Shown here: piece after piece, positions 7,477 to 15,212 of the stretch | Layout: the number at the start of each line of letters is the position of its first letter | Numbering within the stretch: position 1 is the stretch's first letter | Assembly (NCBI GenBank): GCA_021828705.1 | Contig: JAJZDG010000002.1 | Coordinates: forward strand, 1-32,187 | Length of the DNA stretch: 32,187 nucleotides | Direction: 5' to 3' | DNA from: Microcaldota archaeon | GTDB lineage: Archaea; Micrarchaeota; Micrarchaeia; Micrarchaeales; Micrarchaeaceae | Translations under genes and position numbers: made by a program | Notes under the pieces: model-generated | Database searches by the model: none | Seen by the model: the letters and a program-made list of their open reading frames with translations, nothing else | Told to the model about the DNA's origin: nothing

Positions 7477-8736
7477 ATGGTTTCTAAAAATGATCTGTCT
7501 GATGGTATAGAAAGTGTTAGATCAGATTTTCCAATATTTAAAAGAAGGATTAATGGAAAACGGTTTGCCTATTTAGATAGTGCTTCAACCTCACAAAAAC
7601 CAAAACAGGTGATAAAAGCAATATCTGATTACTATGTAAATTATAACTCAAATATACACCGTGGTATATATAACATTGCTGAAAAATCAACAAGTATGTA
7701 TATATCCTCAAAAGAGCATATTGCAAAATACATAAATGCAAATTCATATAATGAGATAATATACACCAGAAATACGACAGAATCAATCAATTTGGTTGCA
7801 TTGACTTTAGGCAATGAGTATGTAAATAAAGAGGATCACATATTGATAACTGATCTTGAACATCATAGCAATATTGTTCCATGGCAGTTGCTTGCAAAAC
7901 GAAAGTCAGCCGCAGTAGATTATATAAAATTGGATGAGTCTAAAGAGCATTTGGACATTAACAGTATAAAAGAGCAGTTGGAAAAAGATCCCAAAATTGT
8001 TGCAATATCACACGCATCAAATGTGCTCGGAACTGTAAATGATGTTAAGGAGATAACACGTGAAGCACATAAGCATGGCTCTATAGTTATTGTTGATGGC
8101 GCTCAAGCTGTGTCACATATGTCTGTAGATGTGCGTGATATAAATTGCGATTTTTATGCGTTTTCATCTCATAAAATGTTTGGTCCCTCTGGCATTGGGG
8201 TTTTATATGGAAAGGAGGAGCTTCTTGAAAATATGGGACCATTGTATGGGGGTGGCGATATGATACATACTGTTACGCATGATACTTATAGTTGGAATTC
8301 ATTACCTTGGAAATTTGAGGCAGGAACGCCAAATATCGAAGGTGCTATAGGTTTAAATGCTGCAATAGACTATATTGAGCAAATAGGCATTCAAAGAATA
8401 GCAAAGCATAATATGGCGTTAACCGCTTATCTGTTAGAACATTTATCAAAGATAGATGACATAACTGTATACGGACCTAAAAATGTAGACAATAGGCGCA
8501 TAGGTGTTGTATCATTTGATATAAAAGGTTTGCATCCACATGATGTGGCGCAGGTGTTTGATAGTGAGGGAATAGCTATACGCGCAGGCCATCATTGTGC
8601 AATGCCTCTTATAACCGAGTCTTTAAACAGGAGCGCCTTATCAAGAATAAGTTTTAACGTATATAATAATTATGTAGAGATAGACAGAGCATTAAAGGCA
8701 ATAAAAAAGGCAAAAAAACTCTTTAAGGTAAAGTAG
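7477..8736 (+). CDS. sufS: Cysteine desulfurase SufS
   Basis: A 419-residue class V aminotransferase-fold, PLP-dependent cysteine desulfurase that supplies sulfur for Fe-S assembly. The PLP lysine is Lys233 in FSSHKMFGPSG. The catalytic cysteine is Cys374 in RAGHHCAMPL, in the group II (SufS) context. Also seen are EHHSNIVPWQ, VDGAQAVSHM and FEAGTPNIEG. I prefer the ATG at 7477 (MVSKNDLSDG) over a GTG three codons upstream. It follows sufC by 11 nt and precedes the scaffold gene by 14 nt. All catalytic residues are present. Confidence 0.96.
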   Translation: MVSKNDLSDGIESVRSDFPIFKRRINGKRFAYLDSASTSQKPKQVIKAISDYYVNYNSNIHRGIYNIAEKSTSMYISSKEHIAKYINANSYNEIIYTRNTTESINLVALTLGNEYVNKEDHILITDLEHHSNIVPWQLLAKRKSAAVDYIKLDESKEHLDINSIKEQLEKDPKIVAISHASNVLGTVNDVKEITREAHKHGSIVIVDGAQAVSHMSVDVRDINCDFYAFSSHKMFGPSGIGVLYGKEELLENMGPLYGGGDMIHTVTHDTYSWNSLPWKFEAGTPNIEGAIGLNAAIDYIEQIGIQRIAKHNMALTAYLLEHLSKIDDITVYGPKNVDNRRIGVVSFDIKGLHPHDVAQVFDSEGIAIRAGHHCAMPLITESLNRSALSRISFNVYNNYVEIDRALKAIKKAKKLFKVK

Positions 8737-8750
8737 CAGAAGTTGATTAA

Positions 8751-9149
8751 ATGGATTTTTATGCAGAAGAATTAATATCACACTACGAGCATCCACACAA
8801 TAAGGGTGTCATTTCAAATTCGGATTCAAAATTTCATGAATATAATCCGACATGTGGTGACGATATAACGATATATCTAAAAATAAAAAATGATATAATA
8901 GAGGATGTTAAATTTGATGGTAATGGGTGTTCAATTAGTATAGCATCAGCCAGCATGCTCACTGATTTTGTTAAGGGAAAGAAGCTATCTGAAATAGAAA
9001 AAATGGATTTTAAAACCCTAAAAGAATTGATAAATATAGATCCAGGGCCTGCAAGGCTTAAATGCGCCACACTTTCACTTAAAACTTTAAAAGGCGCTGT
9101 ATTCTTATACGAGCATAAACCAATGGATCAAAACACAAAGAATATGTAA
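8751..9149 (+). CDS. sufU: SufU/IscU-type scaffold or sulfurtransferase
   Basis: A 132-residue NifU-N/IscU-fold protein with the three cysteines Cys35 (NPTCGDD), Cys60 (GNGCSIS) and Cys105 (RLKCATL) and Asp37. The GCSISIASASML and KCATL sequences are SufU-like. However, only 44 residues separate the second and third cysteines, as in IscU (42 in E. coli), rather than about 61 as in Bacillus SufU. It therefore lacks the SufU insertion. It may accept sulfur from SufS or hold nascent clusters. GTTGAT at 8742-8747 precedes the ATG. It is the last gene of the SUF operon. Confidence 0.93.
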   Translation: MDFYAEELISHYEHPHNKGVISNSDSKFHEYNPTCGDDITIYLKIKNDIIEDVKFDGNGCSISIASASMLTDFVKGKKLSEIEKMDFKTLKELINIDPGPARLKCATLSLKTLKGAVFLYEHKPMDQNTKNM

Positions 9150-9168
9150 TCTAATCGATTACAAATAA

Positions 9169-9220
9169 ATTCAGCCGACTCTTTTCATCACAGATCAGAA
9201 ATACCTCGACTCATCACGTA
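9169..9220 (-). ncRNA. C/D-box guide sRNA
   Basis: Read on the minus strand, four boxes occur in exact order and spacing: C GTGATGA (9217-9211), D' CTGA (9198-9195), C' GTGATGA (9191-9185) and D CTGA (9174-9171). The guides are 12 nt (GTCGAGGTATTT) before D' and 10 nt (AAAGAGTCGG) before D, and D' and C' are 3 nt apart. This is the classic compact archaeal 2'-O-methylation guide architecture. It lies just after the transporter gene on the same strand and may be processed from that transcript or have its own promoter. Confidence 0.88.
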
Positions 9221-9265
9221 GTATAATGGTATTAAAAGGATAAAAGCCTTTCATAAATAACAAAA

Positions 9266-10126
9266 CTATACAATGAGCGTATATACCGCAATCATTAAAA
9301 TAATTGATAATAATAATTTTCTTTTAATGTTCTTTTCTCCAAAGAGAAGACCACCTAAAATCACGGTTATCAATATGTTGAGTGTATTTCTCAGAGGGTA
9401 TGCGATACTTACAAATGTATTTACTAGCGCTAGATAATAGAGCAATCTATATGTAATAGTTATAATTGCAATTGCTATTATTGGATATTTGTAATATATT
9501 GTGTTTTTAACAATTTCACGTAAACCACCAAATTTTATCTGCATGTAAGCAATACCATTGATTGCTGTAAATACGCTTAAGAATAAAAGATATGTAAGTG
9601 GCTGTATAGAAAATAGCAGATATTTAAGTATGGTGGCACCAACTGCCATGAGTAACGTTAATACTATTAGAATATAGATATAGTATTTTTTGTCAAATGA
9701 CTTGGATTTTTTATTTTTATTTGATATTAAAAAATATGTAGTTATTATTATTACTGCAATGCTCACATACTTTATAGGGCTCAGTTTTTCATTTAAGAAT
9801 GCCAGAGCAAGCACTATAATTATGAATTGCGGTATTGAACTAAGAATAGGCGATACAACGCTAATATTGCCGTGTTTGTAGACTTTTGCTGCAAGTATTG
9901 CGGTCGTTGTGGAAAGAAGGCTGACAATATATAATAAGAATATGTCAAGAATGCTAATATTCAAATTAATAAATGGGATGAATGTTAATGATATTATCGC
10001 TGCAATGAGTGCGACACTTGTGGCATATGCAACCGAATGTTCCTTTTTGAGCGTCGCCTTTTCTATCAGCGCTGATACTCCTATAAGTACGCCTGATAAA
10101 AGGATTAATAGGTAATCATATATCAA
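9266..10126 (-). CDS. DMT/EamA-family membrane transporter
   Basis: A 286-residue polytopic protein with about ten hydrophobic segments arranged as two halves of five, the drug/metabolite transporter pattern. The first half ends with LAFLNEKLSPIKYVSIAVIIITTYFLI and the second with ILGGLLFGEKNIKRKLLLSIILMIAVYTLIV. Both carry the (F/L)xE-K-x(5)-6 loop seen before the last helix of each EamA repeat. A lysine-rich cytoplasmic linker (SNKNKKSKSFDKK) separates the halves. Substrate is unknown. It starts 7 nt downstream of the sequon-rich exported protein gene, so the two are probably an operon. The C/D-box sRNA follows. Confidence 0.85.
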   Translation of the reverse strand: MIYDYLLILLSGVLIGVSALIEKATLKKEHSVAYATSVALIAAIISLTFIPFINLNISILDIFLLYIVSLLSTTTAILAAKVYKHGNISVVSPILSSIPQFIIIVLALAFLNEKLSPIKYVSIAVIIITTYFLISNKNKKSKSFDKKYYIYILIVLTLLMAVGATILKYLLFSIQPLTYLLFLSVFTAINGIAYMQIKFGGLREIVKNTIYYKYPIIAIAIITITYRLLYYLALVNTFVSIAYPLRNTLNILITVILGGLLFGEKNIKRKLLLSIILMIAVYTLIV

Positions 10127-10133
10127 TATACCA

Positions 10134-10529
10134 CTATTTTTTGGAATTGTTTGTCAGATTCTCAAAAGCTGCATATAAAACATTATATATTTTTGAGCTG
10201 TTTGTTTTAATTCCCGTCGTATTTTTAAGCGCGTTAATTTTATTCCATAAATATGTTGCCTTATTGGTTACATTATTTGTACTTATATTAAGTATACTTG
10301 AAACATTTGTGCTTTTGTTGTATTTTATCCAATTTATAAAAAATGATTCATTCATATTTTTTGTCTTGTTATAAAAACTGAGCATGAAGGATTTATTAAG
10401 CAATGTAATGTTATTTCCTGTTTCTATGTGGCTTTTTGAATATGTAATAAAATTAGGGCTATATAAAAATAGATAAATACCGAGCCCTAATATTATAAGT
10501 ATTATTACAAATGCAATTCCATCGTTCAT
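10134..10529 (-). CDS. Small exported, sequon-rich protein, unrecognised
   Basis: A 131-residue protein with one N-terminal hydrophobic helix (about residues 5-24, AFVIILIILGLGIYLFLY). The remaining ~105 residues are rich in Asn, Ser, Thr and Lys. I count twelve N-x-S/T sequons (for example NIT, NKS, NKT, NES, NVS, NIS, NVT, NTT, NLT). That suggests a single-pass protein with its C-terminal part outside the cell and heavily N-glycosylated. No known domain is visible. It lies between tRNA-Gln (15 nt upstream) and the EamA transporter (7 nt downstream) and is probably co-transcribed with the transporter. A role in the cell envelope is inference. Confidence 0.75.
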   Translation of the reverse strand: MNDGIAFVIILIILGLGIYLFLYSPNFITYSKSHIETGNNITLLNKSFMLSFYNKTKNMNESFFINWIKYNKSTNVSSILNISTNNVTNKATYLWNKINALKNTTGIKTNSSKIYNVLYAAFENLTNNSKK

Positions 10530-10543
10530 AAAATCATTTCATT

Positions 10544-10616
10544 TAGTCCCGGTCGGATTCGAACCGGCGTAGCAGGGTCCAAAGCCCTGCGTCCTTGACC
10601 ACTAGACGACGGGACT
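10544..10616 (-). tRNA. tRNA-Gln(UUG)
   Basis: The minus strand gives a complete tRNA. The acceptor arms AGTCCCG/CGGGACT pair fully and position 10544 supplies an A discriminator. The D arm is GTCT/GGAC and the anticodon stem CAGGG/CCCTG encloses CTTTGGA, so the anticodon is UUG at 10582-10580. The T loop is TTCGAAT. The T stem GCCGG/CCGAC contains one C-A mismatch. No intron is apparent. Confidence 0.95.
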
Positions 10617-10726
10617 AAATATAAGTAATTTAATATACAAAATATATATAATGCATTCTTATTGAACTCATTATAATGAATTGTTCTAATGTGGTGAAAT
10701 AGGGGAAAAAACTAAATTTTTAATAA

Positions 10727-10743
10727 GGTATATAAAATATACC
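10727..10743. promoter_or_regulatory. 17-bp inverted repeat containing the lonB TATA element
   Basis: GGTATATAAAATATACC has perfect 7-bp arms around AAA, and its centre is itself a TATA box. It lies 59 nt before the lonB ATG. A repressor bound here would block TBP directly. It could also be only a symmetric TATA box. AT-rich flanks lower its weight, but the GG/CC ends are unlikely in random sequence of this composition. Confidence 0.4.
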
Positions 10744-10801
10744 AGTATAATATTGATTGTAGTGTATAAGGTACATATTACGATATAAAAAGTGAAAATA
10801 A

Positions 10802-12730
10802 ATGGCTGATTTTAAAACAACTGCTGATGTAAAAATACCAGATAAACTAATAGATCAGATAATAGGCCAAAAACGCGCCGTAGAGATAGTTAAGAAAGCC
10901 GCAAAGCAGCGCAGAAATGTTCTTCTTATAGGTTCTCCAGGAACTGGTAAAACACTTTTAGCACAGGCAATGTCCGAATTATTACCTATTACAGATTTGA
11001 CAGATGTTTTGATATATAAGAATAATAATGATGAAAATGTGCCCGTAGTAAAAGCTGTGAAGACTTATCCTGATGGTATAAAAGAGAAAAATCAAGATGG
11101 TCAGGGGCGAACAATACTTCAAAATGAAAGAATGAAAGCCAGAATGAGTGTTGGTCGTGCAGGCTCTATAATAATTCCAATAGTTATAATTTTGGTTATT
11201 GCACTATTTGCGCTATCTATTAGTGGTATATTCAATGGTTATGAAATAGTGGTTCTTGCTGCATTAATGCTTGGCATAATGATATTTGGATCTGTTGCAT
11301 TAGTTATGACCGGTCTTACAAAAAGGGTAGGATTTCCTGGGATGTCTGATGTGTCAGAGCCTAAATTAATTGTGGATAATACTGGAATGACACATCCTCC
11401 ATTTATAGATGCTACAGGTTCAAAAGCTGGTGCATTGTTTGGTGATGTTAGGCATGACCCTCTGCAAAGTGGAGGTTTAGGAACGCCTGCGCATCTTCGT
11501 GTGGAAAGCGGAGCAATACACAAGGCAAATAATGGCGTTTTATTTATAGATGAAATATCAAGTTTGGATGGGCGTTCACAACAAGAGCTTCTTACTGCAA
11601 TGCAGGAAAAAAAATATCCAATAACCGGAAAGAGCGATATGAGCTCTGGCGCACTTGTAAAAACTGAGCCCGTTCCGTCAGATTTCATTCTTGTTGCTGC
11701 TGGTAATCTTATAGATATAAAGAACATGCATCCTGCATTAAGATCAAGAATACGTGGGTATGGTTATGAGGTTTATATGGAATCATCCATGGAGGATAAT
11801 AAGCAGAATATAGATTCTATAGTGCGTTTTATTGCACAGGAGGTTCAAAAGGATGGAAAAATACCTCATTTTGATAGGTCTGCAATAGACGAGATAATAG
11901 AGGAGGCGCGCAGAAGGTCCGGCAAGAAGAAAAGTTTAACACTTTCATTAAGAGATTTGGGCGGACTGATACGTGCGGCAGGAGATATAGCAATAGAAAG
12001 AAAACATAAAGCGGTTACAAAGGATGATGTTATAACTGCAAGAAATCTTGCAGGTTCAATAGAATCGCAAGTTGTCAATCAAGAGTTAGAGTATAGAAAG
12101 GACTACAAGGTATTTAATATAAAAGGATTTAGTGTTGGTAAGGTGAATGGACTTGCGGTTGTCGGTTCTTCAGCTACTTCTGCTGGAATAGTAATACCAA
12201 TAGTTGCTGAGGTTACTCCAGCAAGCTCACGCTCTGAAGGTAAATTTATACCTACTGGAAAGCTTGGTAAGATTGCAAATGAAGCGGTAAAGAATGTGAG
12301 TGCGATTATTAAAAAACATATGGGGAAGGATGTTGCTAATTACGATATGCACGTGCAATTTTTGCAGACATATGAAGGAATAGAGGGAGATAGCGCTAGC
12401 ATATCCGTTGCTATAAGCATTATATCTGCAATGGAGAATATTCCAGTAAATCAATCTGTTGCAATGACCGGTTCGCTTTCAGTTAGAGGCGAAGTACTTC
12501 CAGTTGGCGGTGTTACGAGCAAGGTAGAGGCTGCAATAAGTTCTGGCATACGTACTATAATAGTGCCGGAAAATAACAGGGATGATATATATCTAAGCAA
12601 GGATATGTTAAAGAAGGTTCAAATAATACCTGTGAAAAATCTAGCTGAGGTAATAAAGAATGCAATGAAACCCAGCGAGAAACGCGATGCGATAATTAAG
12701 GAGCTTGAGAGCGCGACTAAAAAAAGTTGA
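10802..12730 (+). CDS. lonB: Archaeal membrane-bound Lon protease (LonB)
   Basis: A 642-residue ATP-dependent protease of the archaeal LonB type. Walker A is GSPGTGKT (44-51). An insertion near 118-175 contains two membrane-spanning helices that anchor the enzyme. Walker B is [10 protein letters not shown], followed by the sensor stretch LVAAGN. The protease domain has the Ser531-Lys574 dyad (GDSAS and [10 protein letters not shown]), separated by 43 residues as in other Lon enzymes, and contains [17 protein letters not shown]. It degrades damaged and regulatory proteins at the inner face of the membrane. A palindromic TATA element precedes it, and top6A follows 11 nt after its stop, so the two may share a transcript. 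Confidence 0.97.
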   Translation: MADFKTTADVKIPDKLIDQIIGQKRAVEIVKKAAKQRRNVLLIGSPGTGKTLLAQAMSELLPITDLTDVLIYKNNNDENVPVVKAVKTYPDGIKEKNQDGQGRTILQNERMKARMSVGRAGSIIIPIVIILVIALFALSISGIFNGYEIVVLAALMLGIMIFGSVALVMTGLTKRVGFPGMSDVSEPKLIVDNTGMTHPPFIDATGSKAGALFGDVRHDPLQSGGLGTPAHLRVESGAIHKANNGVLFIDEISSLDGRSQQELLTAMQEKKYPITGKSDMSSGALVKTEPVPSDFILVAAGNLIDIKNMHPALRSRIRGYGYEVYMESSMEDNKQNIDSIVRFIAQEVQKDGKIPHFDRSAIDEIIEEARRRSGKKKSLTLSLRDLGGLIRAAGDIAIERKHKAVTKDDVITARNLAGSIESQVVNQELEYRKDYKVFNIKGFSVGKVNGLAVVGSSATSAGIVIPIVAEVTPASSRSEGKFIPTGKLGKIANEAVKNVSAIIKKHMGKDVANYDMHVQFLQTYEGIEGDSASISVAISIISAMENIPVNQSVAMTGSLSVRGEVLPVGGVTSKVEAAISSGIRTIIVPENNRDDIYLSKDMLKKVQIIPVKNLAEVIKNAMKPSEKRDAIIKELESATKKS

Positions 12731-12741
12731 TGTTGATTTTA

Positions 12742-13854
12742 ATGGCAAATGAAAAAAAAAGCAATGCAGAGACTGTAAAGCGGCTCTATAATTTTGGAGC
12801 ACATATAGTTGATGATATAAAAAGCGGAGAGAGCCCGAAATTTTCTACGACGGTGCGCTCACGTTCAAATGTAATATTTGATGATAAAAATGGATTTCTA
12901 AAATTAGGCAATTCAAAAGAGGAACGTACGTTTGTAAATATAGCTCAGGCAAGAAAGTTCATGCAGACAATGGCAATAGCCGCAAAATGCGACTCTTTTG
13001 TTAAGGCTAATTTACATACATCTATAAGAGGACTATTCTATCAATTAAAACTCTCACTAGGGGAAGATATAGAGGAGAATCTTTTTAATGAGCAGAGCGA
13101 ATCAAATCCATTAATTGAGGATTTGGAGGTCGCATTGGATCTAAAAAGGGAGGATCTTAATTTGAGCGCAGATAGAAAAGGTTTTCTTGCTGGAAATGTG
13201 CGTGTAATAGATAAGTTTGGGGATGAAGAATTAGAGATCGATGCAAGTAAGCAAGGAAGGGGTGGATGGCCCATACCAAGCGATGTGGATAATGATATAA
13301 AATTTGTTGATATAAAGGCAAAATATGTTCTTGTAGTGGAGAAGGATGCCGTATGGCAGCGTCTTAATGAGGATGGATTTTGGAAGAAAGAGAATGCGAT
13401 AATAATAACCCCAAAGGGCCAAGCATCAAGAGGCACACGAAGGCTTATTAGAAAGCTTGCGGACGCAGGTCTGCCAATATACGTATTTAATGATTGCGAT
13501 GCATGGGGCTGGTATATTTATTGGACAATAAAAACAGGCAGTATAAATCTTGCATATATAGGTAATTCAATAGCAACGCCAGAGGCAAGATTTTTGGGTG
13601 TTACAATGTCCGACATCGAGAAGTATGATTTTTTAAAGAAAATGACTATAAAGGCAAATGATGTTGATGTAAAGAGGGCGCAGGAGATGCTTGGCTATTC
13701 ATGGATAAATAAGCATAAACAATGGGTTGTAGAGCTTAAGAAAGTAATACAGACAAAAACAAAGCTCGAACAAGATTCGCTGCAGGCGCCAAAGCTCACA
13801 TTTATAGGAGATTATGTTAGAGAGAAAGTCAAGAATAATGACTTCCTTCCGTAA
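12742..13854 (+). CDS. top6A: DNA topoisomerase VI subunit A
   Basis: A 370-residue Spo11-like subunit that makes the double-strand break of type IIB topoisomerase. The catalytic Tyr100 lies in TSIRGLFYQLK of the winged-helix domain. The Toprim domain shows the acidic residues in VVEKDAVWQRL and FNDCDAWGWYIY. I start at the ATG at 12742, preceded by GTTGAT; an in-frame TTG at 12727 and ATG at 12730 overlap the lonB stop. Subunit B, often adjacent in other archaea, is not in this window. The presence of Topo VI argues against Thermoplasmatales, which use gyrase. Confidence 0.95.
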   Translation: MANEKKSNAETVKRLYNFGAHIVDDIKSGESPKFSTTVRSRSNVIFDDKNGFLKLGNSKEERTFVNIAQARKFMQTMAIAAKCDSFVKANLHTSIRGLFYQLKLSLGEDIEENLFNEQSESNPLIEDLEVALDLKREDLNLSADRKGFLAGNVRVIDKFGDEELEIDASKQGRGGWPIPSDVDNDIKFVDIKAKYVLVVEKDAVWQRLNEDGFWKKENAIIITPKGQASRGTRRLIRKLADAGLPIYVFNDCDAWGWYIYWTIKTGSINLAYIGNSIATPEARFLGVTMSDIEKYDFLKKMTIKANDVDVKRAQEMLGYSWINKHKQWVVELKKVIQTKTKLEQDSLQAPKLTFIGDYVREKVKNNDFLP

Positions 13855-15168
13855 TCATATCTTTATTACAGGTTCAATGTCATTAAGGCCTAGTTTCTTC
13901 AACGTTCCTGAAGGATCTTGATAATAATCTCTTACCAGTCCATTTATATCGGTTATGTCGCGTTTTCCCAGTCTGTTCATTGCATATAACATGTGCGCCC
14001 TTACCTTCTCTTCAGCTATTATATCAGATGGTGCAATGCCAAGTATAGTAGAAATTGTATCCCTATACGTTACGCTGGGTAGAATCGGTGCTGATTTATG
14101 GGTTTTATAATCATACTTATACAAATCGGATAATAAGACCTGAGTTTCTATTCCAGCAATCTCTGATATCTGTGTTACCTTTCTAAGTGGTTTTTTATCT
14201 ATATAAACCTGCCCAAGCATTACTATTACGTCTATTACGGGTACTAGCTCCTTTGGTACATTCATAGGTTCATTTTGCAATCTATTTATGACATCCCTTG
14301 CGGTTGAGGAGTGTATTGTGCCAAGAACTATTTTACCTATGTTCATTGCTGTTATCATATCTTTTGCTTCCTCTCCTCGCACTTCGCCTACAACTATAAT
14401 ATCGGGGCGCATTCTTAAAGAGTTTTTAACAAGCTCAAGCATGGGCATGTCCTGGCTTGTCTCGAGCTTTGCGCAGTTTGGCTGTGTGGTTGTATCAAGT
14501 TCATATGTTTCTTCAATAGTTATAATACGTTCCACCGGTCTGAAAAATGAGAACATGGCATTGAGCAGCGTAGTTTTTCCAGCGGCAGGCAATCCACCTA
14601 TCAATATATTGGCAGGTCTTACTCTAAAGCCGTCAACATACATCCAAAGCCTTGCAGCTATCTGATAATCAAGCTCATTAAAATTTATAAGATCTAGTAT
14701 GCTAAGTGCCCTGCGTTTGAATTTTCTTATTGTTATATCATAACCTAGTGGAGATGATATTATATTTACTCTGCTTCCATCAGGCAGATGTACGTCCATT
14801 ATATTCCCATTCGCGCTCTCATTTGTTGCGTACAGTCTTAGTTTATGAACTAATAATTCAAGGTCCTCAAATGTTTCAATACGCATATCCATTTTTCTAA
14901 ATCCACTACCTCCGTCATATACAAAGATATTTGCGGTGTTGTTTATTATTATATCTTCTATACTGTCGCTGTTTACTAAGTCGGATATAGGGCTTAAATC
15001 ATATATGTCTTTTATTATATTGTCAATATTTATGTCTGGATAATAAGAGATGGTTTTTATGACATTTGATATAAGATCCTTTCGCCTATCCATATCTGTC
15101 GTATTGACAAATCTACCTTTAAGGCTCTTAAGCACGCGAATTTCTAAGTCATATGCCTTTGGGTCCAT
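13855..15168 (-). CDS. VirB11/FlaI-type secretion ATPase
   Basis: A 437-residue ATPase of the type II/IV secretion and archaellum/pilus superfamily. The N-terminal domain has DSIEDIIIN and the VHLPDGSRVNIISSP stretch typical of these enzymes. Walker A is GGLPAAGKTT (191-200), the Asp box lies in IITIEETYEL, Walker B is near PDIIVVGEVRGEE (256-267), and the His box is GTIHSSTARDVINRL. Such ATPases power assembly of pili, archaella or secretion systems at the membrane. No FlaJ/TadC-type membrane partner or prepilin is nearby, so its machine is unknown. Its stop codon abuts that of top6A with no spacer, in convergent orientation. Confidence 0.92.
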   Translation of the reverse strand: MDPKAYDLEIRVLKSLKGRFVNTTDMDRRKDLISNVIKTISYYPDINIDNIIKDIYDLSPISDLVNSDSIEDIIINNTANIFVYDGGSGFRKMDMRIETFEDLELLVHKLRLYATNESANGNIMDVHLPDGSRVNIISSPLGYDITIRKFKRRALSILDLINFNELDYQIAARLWMYVDGFRVRPANILIGGLPAAGKTTLLNAMFSFFRPVERIITIEETYELDTTTQPNCAKLETSQDMPMLELVKNSLRMRPDIIVVGEVRGEEAKDMITAMNIGKIVLGTIHSSTARDVINRLQNEPMNVPKELVPVIDVIVMLGQVYIDKKPLRKVTQISEIAGIETQVLLSDLYKYDYKTHKSAPILPSVTYRDTISTILGIAPSDIIAEEKVRAHMLYAMNRLGKRDITDINGLVRDYYQDPSGTLKKLGLNDIEPVIKI

Positions 15169-15212
15169 ATATAGTCACATATATGATAGAAAGAAAAAAT
15201 ATAAATATAGAT

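Noticed and set aside
9235-9251. AAAGG-ATAAAAG-CCTTT hairpin just after the EamA gene on the minus strand.
   Set aside because: The stem is only 5 bp and no T-tract follows directly. It may be part of the promoter for the C/D-box sRNA, but is too weak to call as a terminator.
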